Shown: positions 35,447 through 44,686 of the stretch, in pieces | Numbering within the stretch: position 1 is the first letter of the stretch | Layout: the number at the start of each line of letters is the position of its first letter | Source of the DNA: Roseibium hamelinense | Lineage (GTDB): Bacteria > Pseudomonadota > Alphaproteobacteria > Rhizobiales > Stappiaceae | Direction of reading: 5' to 3' | NCBI RefSeq assembly: GCF_007830545.1 | Contig: NZ_VLLF01000004.1 | Coordinates: 62,001 to 126,000 of the forward strand | DNA length: 64,000 bases | Position numbers and translations under genes: made by a program | The notes under the pieces: generated by a model | The model's database searches: none | What the model saw: only the letters and a program-made list of their open reading frames with translations | What the model was told of the DNA's origin: nothing

Positions 35447-35628
35447 CTTGCATCGATTGACTGCATAGAAACCGCTACCCCGCGGCTGGTCGTTGGTCAG
35501 GCTTCGCACAAGTCTTGTCCCGCCATGGTTTGTTCGGGCCAGTTTTCCAAAGTGCGATGACGCATATAAATTTTTTACAATCAAAGCGCTAAGGTCGGGG
35601 CGCCCAAATACTCTGTAGGAAGGTCGTC

Positions 35629-36792
35629 TTGGTTGAAATTACCGGCAACACAGCTGAATTTTTTCAGGCGCTGGGCGCGCGCGAGTCCGGCAACGACTAT
35701 TCTGTCGTTAATTCTTTCGGTTATCTAGGTCGTTTTCAGTTCGGCGAACTGGCTTTGATTGATGCCGGGTACTATGCCGGGCGAGACGGAACCAGCAGCA
35801 ATGATTTCATAGGTGCGTGGACCGGGCGCTACGGCGTGACCAGCAAGTCCGATTTTTTGGCCAGTGAGGCAGCACAAAACGATGCAGCTGAAATCTATGC
35901 CGCCAAACTTTGGTCCTATATCCGGGCGCTTGATCTCGAGTTTTATGCAGGTCAAACGCTGAACGGAGTTGAATTGACCGTATCCGGGATGATTGCCGGC
36001 GCCTGGCTGGTCGGAGCAGGGGGTCTCAGGACTTTCATCTCGTCCGGCGGAACTAGTGCAGCGCGGGATGGCTATTCAACCTCGGTGGTCGACTATATTG
36101 AATTGCTTGCCGGATATGACATGTCCGGGCTCGGCGTGTTGGTAACCAACGTTGACAAAGACAATGAAATAGAAGGTGGCCCTGGCGCGGACACCTTGAG
36201 CGGCGGCGACGGAAATGACGTTCTGATTGGTATCGGTGGTGACGACACACTTATTGGCGGCGAAGGCCACGATCAGGCGGTTTTTCACGGAGCTCTATCC
36301 GGCTACGAAGTAACCGAAACCGCGGGCGTTACAACGGTCATCAAAAACGGGGAAACGGCGACGGTTCAATCGGTGGAGCAGTTGGTATTCGACGATGGTA
36401 ATTTGAATCTTGTCACCAACACTGATGCGCCGTCATCCCAAGTTTACCGGCTTTATCAGGCTGCCTTTGACCGGACGCCCGACACAGCCGGGCTCGTGCA
36501 TAATTACAATTTGATGGAAGCAGGTGGTCTCAGCCTTACGGATTTGGCCAGTGCATTTCTGGTGTCTGAAGAATTTCAAAAAACATATGGCCCCAATGTG
36601 AATGACGAGACTTATTTGACCCTACTCTACGCAAACGTATTGGGCAGGGAGCCGGATGTCTCTGGGCTCAATGGCTGGCTGGAACACTTGAATGGGGAAT
36701 ACACTCGTTCCGACGTTTTGATCGGATTTTCTGAGAGCCCGGAGAACCGCGCTCTCACAAGCGATGCCATAAGCGATGGGTTTTGGGTCTGA
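35629..36792 (+). CDS. Lysozyme-like / RTX / DUF4214 secreted protein
   Basis: A 387-residue mosaic. Residues 1-160 resemble a peptidoglycan-cleaving lysozyme fold: a Glu in GARESGNDYS near residue 19 and the active-site-like GYLGRFQFGELAL, then helices to about 160. At about 170-215 are RTX calcium-binding nonapeptides (GGPGADTLSGGDGNDVL, DDTLIGGEGHD). Residues 270-380 contain two DUF4214 copies (VYRLYQAAFDRTPDTAGLVHNYN and LLYANVLGREPDVSGLNGWL). No signal peptide, which fits type I secretion with a C-terminal RTX/DUF4214 region. Start is TTG with AGGAAGG five bases upstream. No T1SS genes adjoin, but a complete ABC/HlyD pair is at 4009-7084. Confidence 0.8.
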   Translation: MVEITGNTAEFFQALGARESGNDYSVVNSFGYLGRFQFGELALIDAGYYAGRDGTSSNDFIGAWTGRYGVTSKSDFLASEAAQNDAAEIYAAKLWSYIRALDLEFYAGQTLNGVELTVSGMIAGAWLVGAGGLRTFISSGGTSAARDGYSTSVVDYIELLAGYDMSGLGVLVTNVDKDNEIEGGPGADTLSGGDGNDVLIGIGGDDTLIGGEGHDQAVFHGALSGYEVTETAGVTTVIKNGETATVQSVEQLVFDDGNLNLVTNTDAPSSQVYRLYQAAFDRTPDTAGLVHNYNLMEAGGLSLTDLASAFLVSEEFQKTYGPNVNDETYLTLLYANVLGREPDVSGLNGWLEHLNGEYTRSDVLIGFSESPENRALTSDAISDGFWV

Positions 36793-36971
36793 AGCCACAT
36801 TCACGGCGTCACCTAACGCGACCAAATCACTCTGGCATTTTCCGTTAAACCCGATTAAACCGGGCAACAACGAAACACCAATCCACCCGGCCCTTTAAAA
36901 GCGGTGCGCGACCCCGGAAAAACACCGGTGCGGTGCGCAGACCTGCGGGCGGTAGGACCTAGGAGACCTTC

Positions 36972-38573
36972 ATGTTGAACGCCAATGGCGCTGCGCCATA
37001 CCAGACACGGCGCACTTTTGCGATCATCTCGCACCCGGATGCTGGTAAAACGACCTTGACGGAAAAGCTGCTTCTGTCCGGCGGCGCGATCCGGGCCGCA
37101 GGACAAGTACGAGCGCGTGGTGAACGCCGGCGTGCCCGCTCCGACTGGATGAAAATCGAGCAGGAACGCGGAATTTCAGTTTCATCCTCCGTTATGACAT
37201 TTGAGCGCAACGGCATCATTTACAATCTGCTGGATACACCGGGCCACGAAGACTTTTCCGAGGACACCTACCGCACACTGACCGCTGTTGACGCTGCGAT
37301 CATGGTCATCGATGCGGCCAAAGGTATTGAGACCCAAACCCGCAAGTTGTTCGAAGTCTGCAGGTTGCGCGATATTCCGATCATCACCTTCGTCAACAAG
37401 ATCGACCGTGAGGGCCGTCACGCGCTCGAAATTTTGGACGAGGTCCAGGAAGCTCTGGCACTGGATGTGTCTCCGATGACCTGGCCGGTCGGTATGGGCT
37501 CGGATTTCTTCGGGGTCTATGATCCAAAAAACAAGAAGTTCCACACCTCCGGAGGCGAGCGCGGCGGTCCATTTGCGGTGACGAGAACCGTCGAGGGTCT
37601 GGAAGATCCTGCTCTAACCGATGGTGTGTTTGACCGCATTATGGAAGAACTAACGGAAAACGTGGAACTTGGCGCGGAAGGCTATGCGGCTTTCGACAAG
37701 GAGAGCTTTTTGGAGGGGCATCTGACGCCTGTGTTTTTCGGCTCGGCGCTGCGCGACTACGGTATAGAGGAAGTGCTCGACTTCATTGCGCAATATGCGC
37801 CGCCGCCCCACTCACAGCCGGCGACTGGCGGACGCACGATCGCGCCCGGCGAAGACAAGGTGACGGGCTTTGTGTTCAAGGTGCAGGCAAACATGGACCC
37901 GAAGCACCGCGACCGGATTGCATTCGTGCGCCTGTGCTCCGGCACCTTTAAGCGCGGCATGAAGCTAAAGCATGTGCGGGCGGGCAAATCGATTGCGGTG
38001 TCTGCGCCTATCTTTTTCTTTGCAGAAGAGCGCGAAATTGCCGAAACTGCGTTTCCGGGCGACGTGATTGGCGTTCCCAACCATGGGCAACTTCGGGTCG
38101 GTGATACTTTGACCGAGGGCGAAAACATCCATGTGACCGGCTTGCCGGCCTTCGCGCCGGAAATCCTACGCCGGGTGCGCCTGTCCGACACCATGCGCGT
38201 CAAGCAGATGCGGCAGGGGCTGCAAGATCTCGCGGAAGAGGGACTTGTCCAGATTTTCAAGCCGGATATCGGCTCAAACTGGATTGTCGGCGTCGTCGGC
38301 GTGCTTCAGCTCGATGTTGTGGTGGACCGTCTGAAGGCGGAATACGGCACCGAGATTGGCTTTGAAGCTGTAAACCTGTCCACCGCCCGCTGGATCGAGA
38401 CGGACAATCAGACCCTGCAGAAGATGATTGAAAACCATCGTATGTCGATCGCGAATGATCGTGATGACCGGCCGGTTTTCCTATTCAAAAATGCCTGGGA
38501 GGTTGGCTACATTACGGATAAATACCCGGATGTGACCTTCCGCGAGACGCGTGAGATCGTTTACGAAGGTTAA
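36972..38573 (+). CDS. prfC: Peptide chain release factor 3
   Basis: RF3 is a GTPase that recycles RF1/RF2 from the ribosome. The 533-residue protein has the P-loop SHPDAGKTTL near 20, the G2/G3 elements DTPGHEDFSEDTYRTL near 88, and NKIDREGR near 142. The signature of RF3 rather than EF-G is the QVRARGERRRARSDWMKIEQERGISV insertion. Domain II and III sequences (AFVRLCSGTFKRGMKLKH, EIVYEG end) match PrfC. Normal length (about 530). It has its own upstream region and is followed after 23 bases by a GNAT gene. Confidence 0.96.
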   Translation: MLNANGAAPYQTRRTFAIISHPDAGKTTLTEKLLLSGGAIRAAGQVRARGERRRARSDWMKIEQERGISVSSSVMTFERNGIIYNLLDTPGHEDFSEDTYRTLTAVDAAIMVIDAAKGIETQTRKLFEVCRLRDIPIITFVNKIDREGRHALEILDEVQEALALDVSPMTWPVGMGSDFFGVYDPKNKKFHTSGGERGGPFAVTRTVEGLEDPALTDGVFDRIMEELTENVELGAEGYAAFDKESFLEGHLTPVFFGSALRDYGIEEVLDFIAQYAPPPHSQPATGGRTIAPGEDKVTGFVFKVQANMDPKHRDRIAFVRLCSGTFKRGMKLKHVRAGKSIAVSAPIFFFAEEREIAETAFPGDVIGVPNHGQLRVGDTLTEGENIHVTGLPAFAPEILRRVRLSDTMRVKQMRQGLQDLAEEGLVQIFKPDIGSNWIVGVVGVLQLDVVVDRLKAEYGTEIGFEAVNLSTARWIETDNQTLQKMIENHRMSIANDRDDRPVFLFKNAWEVGYITDKYPDVTFRETREIVYEG

Positions 38574-38596
38574 GTAAAAACCGATGCTTTTCTGAC

Positions 38597-39097
38597 ATGA
38601 TCGTCACCCTCCGCCCTGTTGCGCCATCTGATTGCGACCTAATCTGCCGGCACCGCCATGACTTGTTTCTGGCCACTGGAGATGAAGAGGCAACCAAAGC
38701 AGCCTTAAGTCCGGCCTATCGAAATTGGCAGCAACAAGCGCTGCAGTCCGGGGTCTATTTCGGCTTCATTGCCGAGGTGGGACGCGATGCTGTCGGCGGA
38801 GTTGGACTGATGGTCATCGACTGGCCACCCCATCAGCTCCACCCGGAGGTGCGGCAACGCGGTTATGTGCTGAACGTGTTTGTCGAACCGGACCATCGGG
38901 GCAAGGGCATTGCCAAACGCCTGATGGCTGCATCAGATGCGGCTTTCAAAGAGCGTGGCGTCAAGCATGCAGTCTTGACTGCAACCGCTCAGGCCCGGCC
39001 GCTTTACGAGCGGGACGGGTGGCGGCAGACGGCTCAGATGACCAAAAAATCAGCTGATTTTCAAAAATTACGCTCTTTGTCCATCAAAACAAGCTGA
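38597..39097 (+). CDS. GNAT family N-acetyltransferase
   Basis: A 166-residue acetyltransferase with the Gcn5 acetyl-CoA signature NVFVEPDHRGKGIAKRLM at about 93-110 (R/Q-x-x-G-x-G/A) preceded by a strand with GYVLNV and followed by AVLTATAQARPLYERDGW. The substrate cannot be told. It lies directly downstream of prfC, probably co-transcribed, and is convergent with the cupin gene. Confidence 0.88.
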   Translation: MIVTLRPVAPSDCDLICRHRHDLFLATGDEEATKAALSPAYRNWQQQALQSGVYFGFIAEVGRDAVGGVGLMVIDWPPHQLHPEVRQRGYVLNVFVEPDHRGKGIAKRLMAASDAAFKERGVKHAVLTATAQARPLYERDGWRQTAQMTKKSADFQKLRSLSIKTS

Positions 39098-39100
39098 TCG

Positions 39101-39631
39101 CTAGACGTCCGGCTCTCCTTCCCAGTATCCAATAGACATGTCTGTCGTGACCCATTTTCTAAAGGCGGGCAAGCCATCGTCGCCCGCAAGGTCACGGAAC
39201 GGGGCAGCTTTTGCCATGATGCCGATTTTGTTGCTGTCGGGATAAACAAAAACATCCGCAGGATCGAGGGTGGACAATGCCAGGTAGCGCAGCTCGGTCT
39301 CGCTGGTGTTATGGATTTGAAACGGAATACCTGTACCCGCCTCAATGTGGATGACATCCATGGGTTTGAACGGATAATCTTCCTCGCCATAGTGCAGAGT
39401 ACCTGAGCCGCTCAAGATGATGAACATCTCATCGTTGATGTAGTGAAAATGCCGTGGCCAGGCTGCCTTACCCGGTGGCACGATCGTCACGTTAACACCG
39501 ATTTGCTGGGTCCCGAGCGCGCGTCCGATAAAACCGAAACGGGCCTGAAACTTCCCGCGCTCTGGGTTTTCATCGCACATGTCCGGCTGAGCCAGAACCT
39601 CTTCGATGTTCAAGATCGGTGATTTGGTCAT
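39101..39631 (-). CDS. Cupin-domain protein
   Basis: A 176-residue single-domain cupin: motif 1 GKAAWPRHFHYINDEMFIILSG (His, His, Glu metal ligands as HxH-x4-E) near 62-82, and motif 2 PFKPMDVIHIEAGTGIPFQIHN near 102-123. The strand pattern is a standard beta-barrel. No partner domain shows a function; sugar epimerase-like, dioxygenase or regulatory cupins are possible. Convergent with the GNAT gene, three bases apart. Confidence 0.85.
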   Translation of the reverse strand: MTKSPILNIEEVLAQPDMCDENPERGKFQARFGFIGRALGTQQIGVNVTIVPPGKAAWPRHFHYINDEMFIILSGSGTLHYGEEDYPFKPMDVIHIEAGTGIPFQIHNTSETELRYLALSTLDPADVFVYPDSNKIGIMAKAAPFRDLAGDDGLPAFRKWVTTDMSIGYWEGEPDV

Positions 39632-39776
39632 AAAGAGCCCTCCGTAGGTTTGTCTGGCAGACTAGCGAAGAACGTGAACAGATGTTTGACAGGATTGCGT
39701 TCGAGCGGCCGGGTGGATCGCTGCAAAAGCAGGGTTAAAGTGAAGCCAATTTTGGCTCTTTTAAAGGGATAAACCC

Positions 39777-40493
39777 ATGTCCGCGAAAACCTTTGTCTTA
39801 GTGCACGGAATTTGGCATGGCGGCTGGTGCTGGTCGCGGGTTGCCGAGATCCTGCGTGATCGTGGGCATTCCGTTTCTGCACCGACACAAACCGGGCTCG
39901 GCGAACGGGCGCATTTGCTCTGCGACAACATCACGCTTCAAACCTTTGTCGACGACATCGTCAATCATCTGATTTTTGAGGACTTGAAAGACGTTATTCT
40001 GGTTGGGCACAGTTTCGGCGGGGCATCAGTAACCGGCGTGGCCGACCGTGCCCGCGACCGGATCGCCAGGCTAATTTTCCTGGATGCAATCATGCTTCGT
40101 TCGGGAGAAACCTGGCTGAGCCTACTGCCTGAGGGGACAGCTGCCGAACGGACTGCGCTTGCCAAACGAACAAGTGGCGGTCTGAGCCTGCCGGTTGCCG
40201 CGCCCGGGAGCTTTGGAATGACGGACCCTGAGCACATTGCTTTTCTGGAGAGCCGATTAACCCCGCACCCTTTCAAAACCATCACCACATCGGTGTCCCT
40301 CGCAGCACCGGTTGGCAACGGATTGCCTGCGGTCTACATCCGGTGCACTGACCCGGTGTATCCTCCAGCCGTCGTCGCATACCAACGAGCACTTGAGCTC
40401 GGCTGGCCTGTTGCGGAATTGCTGACAGGCCATGATGCAATGGTCACTGCACCTGAAGCACTTGCAAAGTTGTTGGAGCAAATTGCTGGATAA
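39777..40493 (+). CDS. Alpha/beta hydrolase (salicylate esterase/hydroxynitrile lyase type)
   Basis: A 238-residue hydrolase: FVLVHGIWHGGWCWSRV near 6-23, the nucleophile elbow LVGHSFGGASVTGV near 78-91 (GHSFG), and a late histidine in TGHDAMV near residue 222. The HG-x-WHG-x-W-C-W pattern is typical of plant methylesterase-like (MES/HNL) enzymes with bacterial counterparts. Cytosolic, substrate unknown. It stands between a divergent cupin gene and the aminotransferase operon. Confidence 0.85.
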   Translation: MSAKTFVLVHGIWHGGWCWSRVAEILRDRGHSVSAPTQTGLGERAHLLCDNITLQTFVDDIVNHLIFEDLKDVILVGHSFGGASVTGVADRARDRIARLIFLDAIMLRSGETWLSLLPEGTAAERTALAKRTSGGLSLPVAAPGSFGMTDPEHIAFLESRLTPHPFKTITTSVSLAAPVGNGLPAVYIRCTDPVYPPAVVAYQRALELGWPVAELLTGHDAMVTAPEALAKLLEQIAG

Positions 40494-40676
40494 TATCGAG
40501 CAAATTTGACGTTTCGGCATATGGCAATGCCAAGAACTCTTCACACAGCGGAAAAGGTGCTTCAATTCCGTTGGTGAAAGGTTCTTCTTGAAATACAGTC
40601 TGCAAAGACGCGACAACGCCACGATCCGCACCGATCAGGCCGGTTGCGAATTCACGGACAAAAGGAATGTGCCGCT

Positions 40677-42029
40677 ATGACGAGCCTGCCGAATTCCCTG
40701 GAAGCAAGGGATATTGCCTCTCAGCTCCACTCCTACGCGGATGCGCGGAAACAGGAGGAAACCGGGGGCATCGTGATTGAGCGCGGCGACGGCATTTATG
40801 TCGAGGATATTCACGGCAAGCGCTATATCGAAGGCATGGCCGGTCTATGGAGCGTTGCCGTTGGGTTCGGCGAAAAACGTCTTGTCAGCGCGGCACAGCA
40901 GCAGATGGAAAAGCTGCCCTATTATCACACTTTCACCTACAAGACCCACGGGCCGTCCATCGAGCTTGCCGAAAAGCTTCTAGAGATGGCGCCGGTTCCC
41001 ATGTCGAAAGTGTATTTCACTAATTCGGGCTCTGAAGCCAACGACACGGCGATCAAGCTTATCTGGTACAGGTCGAACGCGCTTGGCCAGCCGGAACGGA
41101 AAAAAATCATTTCGCGGGTCCGCGGCTATCATGGGGTGACGCTGGCATCTGCAAGCCTGACCGGGTTGCCGAACAACCACCGGTCGTTTGACTTGCCCAT
41201 TCCGCAGGTACTGCACACCACATGCCCGCACTACCGCACAAACAAAAAGGATGGCGAAAGCGAGGCTGCCTTTGCAAAACGGTGCGCGGAAGACTTGGAA
41301 AGCATGATCCTTGCCGAGGGGCCGGAGACCGTTGCCGCGTTTTTTGCTGAACCGGTGATGGGCGCCGGCGGTGTGATTGTGCCACCGGATGGTTATTGGG
41401 ACGCGATTCAGCCGGTTTTGAAAAAATACGGTATCCTGTTCGTTGCGGACGAGGTGATTTGCGGGTTTGGACGAACCGGTGAAATGTTCGGCACCATGAC
41501 CTACGGCCTCCAACCGGATATCATGACCCTGTCCAAAGCGCTCTCCTCATCATACATGCCGATCTCGGCCTTGCTCATCAATGACAAGGTCTATCAGCCG
41601 ATTGCCGATGAATCGCACCGGATTGGTGTCTTGGGTCACGGCTATACAGGGAGCGGCCATCCGGTGGCGGCTGCAGTTGCGTTGGAAAACCTTAAAATCA
41701 TTGAAGAGCGCGATCTTGTCGGCAACGTCCGTGCCGTGTCCCCGGTGTTCCAGAATAGGCTGCAGGCTTTGGGTGAGCGCGATCTTGTTGTTGAGACAAG
41801 GGGCATTGGCCTCATCGGCGCCGCCGAGCTACATCATCCGGCCTACGCGGATGCGCCTGGCTCCCTTGGTGGAAAAGCGAATGCAGAGTTCCACAAACAA
41901 GGATTGATTTCCCGTAATATGTTGGATGCCATGGCCTTTTGCCCGCCCTTGATCATCACAGAGCCGCAGGTCCATGAGATGTTCGATATCGCCGAAAAAG
42001 CGCTCGATACCGTGGAGACGTCTCATTGA
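40677..42029 (+). CDS. Class III PLP-dependent aminotransferase
   Basis: A 450-residue omega-type transaminase. The PLP motif GSEANDTAIKL near 119-129, the Asp-containing FVADEVICGFGRTGEMFG (family signature) and the catalytic Lys in SKALSSSYMPISAL near 285 are all present; the final part has GYTGSGHPVAAAVAL. Enzymes of this group transfer amino groups of amines or omega-amino acids to pyruvate or 2-oxoglutarate. The ATG at 40677 is preferred, with AAGGAA upstream, over a TTG 11 codons earlier. Its stop overlaps the anmK TTG start, and with the FAD oxidoreductase and GntR gene beyond it suggests amine or amino-acid catabolism. Confidence 0.93.
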   Translation: MTSLPNSLEARDIASQLHSYADARKQEETGGIVIERGDGIYVEDIHGKRYIEGMAGLWSVAVGFGEKRLVSAAQQQMEKLPYYHTFTYKTHGPSIELAEKLLEMAPVPMSKVYFTNSGSEANDTAIKLIWYRSNALGQPERKKIISRVRGYHGVTLASASLTGLPNNHRSFDLPIPQVLHTTCPHYRTNKKDGESEAAFAKRCAEDLESMILAEGPETVAAFFAEPVMGAGGVIVPPDGYWDAIQPVLKKYGILFVADEVICGFGRTGEMFGTMTYGLQPDIMTLSKALSSSYMPISALLINDKVYQPIADESHRIGVLGHGYTGSGHPVAAAVALENLKIIEERDLVGNVRAVSPVFQNRLQALGERDLVVETRGIGLIGAAELHHPAYADAPGSLGGKANAEFHKQGLISRNMLDAMAFCPPLIITEPQVHEMFDIAEKALDTVETSH

Positions 42030-43123
42030 CAGTCTGGTCAGCAATTGGAACCATCAGCGGCACGTCCGCTGATGGTATAGATATTGCCGAAATCGGTACC
42101 GACGCGGAGACTGTAAAACGGTTTGGACCGGCGGGCACCTCGCCCTATGCGACCAAAACAAGGGATGCCGTTCTGCAAGCTATCGCGCGCGGACCGTCGG
42201 ATCGGTCGGATTGGCCGCTGATTTCTCAGGCTGTCACTGAGGACCATGCGCATGCAATTGGCGTCTTCCTGCGCCAGCATAAACTCGCGCCTCATTTTAT
42301 CGTCTTCCATGGACAGACCGTCTGGCATGATCCGGACAAGGGCCAAACTGTGCAACTGGGTGATCCTAAAAAGCTCGCCAGCATGCTCTCTTTACCGGTG
42401 ATTTCCGACGTACGCCAGGCTGATCTGCGCGCAGGAGGTCAAGGCGCGCCAGTCGTGCCTGTCTACCACCGGGCCCTTTTGAAGAGCGTGGATCTGCCCG
42501 GCGGATATACCGCAGATCGGCCGATGTGCTTTTTGAACATTGGCGGCGTGTCAAATCTGACTTTCCTGTCGGGCGACAAGATCCTGTCGTTCGATATCGG
42601 CCCCGGCAATGCCCTGCTGGACGATTGGTTGCGGCAAAAAGGCGTGGCCAGCTTCGACGAAGATGGGCAATGGTCGGCACGGGGCGACGTTCATGACGAT
42701 CGGGTTCGCGCTGCCCTTGGCCATCCCTTTTTCGAACTGCCCGGACCGAAATCGCTGGACCGGAATGCGTTTTCGCTTGAGCTCGTTCGTGGCCTGTCAG
42801 TAGAGGACGGTGCTTCAACCCTAGCTGCGATCACCACAGCCAGCATTGCCGCATCTGTCGCGCTTTTGCCGGAACCCCCGGTATTGTGGGTGGTTTGTGG
42901 CGGTGGACGGAAAAACAAGACCATCATGGCCGGTCTGCGCAAGGCACTGGGCGTCGATGTAATTGACGCTGATGACTGCAAGATCGACGGTGACGCGATC
43001 GAAGCACAAGCCATGGCCTTTCTGGGGGCTCGAAACCGCGCAGGACTTCCAACCACATATCCCGAAACAACCGGTGCACACGGGCCCGTCGTTGGTGGCG
43101 AGATCTACCTTCCGGGCCTTTGA
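42026..43123 (+). CDS. anmK: Anhydro-N-acetylmuramic acid kinase
   Basis: AnmK converts 1,6-anhydroMurNAc, freed by lytic transglycosylases, into MurNAc-6-phosphate for peptidoglycan recycling. The 365-residue protein starts with IGTISGTSADGIDIAEIGTD, the ASKHA phosphate-1 motif, and has the phosphate-2 type FDIGPGNALLDDW near 190-202 and the C-terminal VVCGGGRKNKTIMAGLRKAL. Normal length. The start is TTG, overlapping the aminotransferase stop, so the two are translationally coupled even though their roles look unrelated. A FAD oxidoreductase follows after 18 bases. Confidence 0.93.
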   Translation: MTVWSAIGTISGTSADGIDIAEIGTDAETVKRFGPAGTSPYATKTRDAVLQAIARGPSDRSDWPLISQAVTEDHAHAIGVFLRQHKLAPHFIVFHGQTVWHDPDKGQTVQLGDPKKLASMLSLPVISDVRQADLRAGGQGAPVVPVYHRALLKSVDLPGGYTADRPMCFLNIGGVSNLTFLSGDKILSFDIGPGNALLDDWLRQKGVASFDEDGQWSARGDVHDDRVRAALGHPFFELPGPKSLDRNAFSLELVRGLSVEDGASTLAAITTASIAASVALLPEPPVLWVVCGGGRKNKTIMAGLRKALGVDVIDADDCKIDGDAIEAQAMAFLGARNRAGLPTTYPETTGAHGPVVGGEIYLPGL

Positions 43124-43141
43124 CAAAAACACATCCTATAA

Positions 43142-44515
43142 ATGGCGATACCCATGAAGCAGATAAAAGAACCCGCACGTCAGATCGACGTTATCCACGA
43201 GACCGACGTTCTTGTTGTCGGTTCGGGCCCCGGTGGATTGTCGGCAGCGCTCGGTGCAGCGCGTGCAGGCGTTGATGTCACACTTGTGGAACGGTTCGGT
43301 TGCCTGGGGGGCAACCTGACGGCTGTCGGTGTTGAGGGATTTGCTTGGTACCGGCATGAGAAGACTGTCGATACTGAAGGTGTCGGCCGCGAGTTCGAGG
43401 ACCGTGCCTATGAAGCCGGGGCAGCAACTCCTGAGCCGCAATCCGACAGTTATGCGATCGACGCGGAAGGCTTCAAACTGGTCGCCGACAATATGGTCGA
43501 AGAAGCCGGTATTCGTCCGATGATGCATCGGGCGTTTGCTGCTCCGATCATGGAGGACAACCAAATTGTCGGCATCATCACTGAGAGCAAGGCAGGGCGC
43601 GAGGCAATTCTGGCCAAACGTGTGATAGATGCAACGGGGGATGCGGACATCGCCTACCGCGCAGGTGCGGAGACCCACAAGACACCCGTTGAAGAAATGC
43701 AGGCTGCATCGGTCATGTTTTCAATGAATGGTGTCGACAAGAAAAAGTTCATGGAGGCGGTCAAAGCAGACCCGCACACCTACAAGGATTGGGAAAGCGG
43801 AGAGTGGACAGTCGAGACCACGGGCAAAGAGGACAAGATGTTTTCTCCCTTCCTGAAAAAGCCTTTCAAACAGGCGCTTCAGGCGGGGATCATTCCAGCG
43901 CATTTGCAGACCATTTCCGGAACCTGGGGTGCGGTCTACGATAGCGGTGACCTCACCTATCTGAATCTCGTGCATCTCCCAGAATGTGATGGAACAGACC
44001 CCGATTCCATGACAAGGAACGAGATTGAGGGGCGCCGACAGGCGATGATGGCTGTCGAGGCGCTGAAGCGGTATCAGCCGGGCTGCGATACGGCAAAACT
44101 GCGGAATTTCGGCATGACAATTGGTATCCGCGACACGCGCAAGATTTTTGCCGCCTATGACATGACAGGACATGATGTGCGCGAGCAGGGCAGGTTCGAC
44201 GACAGTGTCGGGATCTTTCCGGAGTTTATCGACGGCTACGGAATCCTGATCCTGCCGACGACGGGCCGCTACTTCCAGCTTCCCTACCGGACGATGCTGC
44301 CCAAAGGCGTGAAAAACCTTCTTGTGGCGGGCCGGGCGACGGGCGGCGACAAGGTCAGTCACGCAGCGACCCGCAACATGATGTGTTGCACCGTAACCGG
44401 GCAGGGCGCCGGTGTAGCCGCCGCGATTTCAGTCAAGCACGGCATCGACCTTGAGGCGATGGACATTCCGATGCTGCAGGCTGAACTCAAGCGGCAAGGC
44501 GTTCGGCTTCACTAA
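43142..44515 (+). CDS. FAD-dependent oxidoreductase
   Basis: A 457-residue flavoprotein with the dinucleotide motif VVGSGPGGLSAALGAARAGVDVTLVERFGCLGGNLTAVG at about 23-62. The ILAKRVIDATGDADIAYRAG segment (second FAD contact) is near 155-170, and the C-terminal VAGRATGGDKVSHAATRNMMCCTVTGQGAGVAAAI is typical of the FAD_oxidored family that oxidises diverse amines, acids or thiols. The substrate cannot be told. It follows anmK in the plus-strand run, and a GntR gene lies beyond. Two in-frame ATGs (43142, 43154) are possible. Confidence 0.88.
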   Translation: MAIPMKQIKEPARQIDVIHETDVLVVGSGPGGLSAALGAARAGVDVTLVERFGCLGGNLTAVGVEGFAWYRHEKTVDTEGVGREFEDRAYEAGAATPEPQSDSYAIDAEGFKLVADNMVEEAGIRPMMHRAFAAPIMEDNQIVGIITESKAGREAILAKRVIDATGDADIAYRAGAETHKTPVEEMQAASVMFSMNGVDKKKFMEAVKADPHTYKDWESGEWTVETTGKEDKMFSPFLKKPFKQALQAGIIPAHLQTISGTWGAVYDSGDLTYLNLVHLPECDGTDPDSMTRNEIEGRRQAMMAVEALKRYQPGCDTAKLRNFGMTIGIRDTRKIFAAYDMTGHDVREQGRFDDSVGIFPEFIDGYGILILPTTGRYFQLPYRTMLPKGVKNLLVAGRATGGDKVSHAATRNMMCCTVTGQGAGVAAAISVKHGIDLEAMDIPMLQAELKRQGVRLH

Positions 44516-44546
44516 GACTGGCCAGTTGGCGGAAAGGAACGCGCAG

Positions 44547-44566
44547 TCCCGGCCTTTGAGCCGGGA
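44547..44566 (+). terminator. Hairpin after the FAD oxidoreductase gene
   Basis: TCCCGGC at 44547-44553 pairs with GCCGGGA at 44560-44566 across a six-base loop, 31 bases past the stop. It is followed by TTGCTGCTT rather than a full U-run, so it may be a weak terminator separating the catabolic genes from the GntR gene. Confidence 0.5.
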
Positions 44567-44686
44567 TTGCTGCTTCAAGCCCTTCGTTCTGGGCCGGACG
44601 CACCAGTGGCGGTTCGCCCATAGGCGACGGCTTTGACTGGAGAAACTTTCTTGGCATGAAGGCGCGTACCGGCTATCAGCTTTGTC

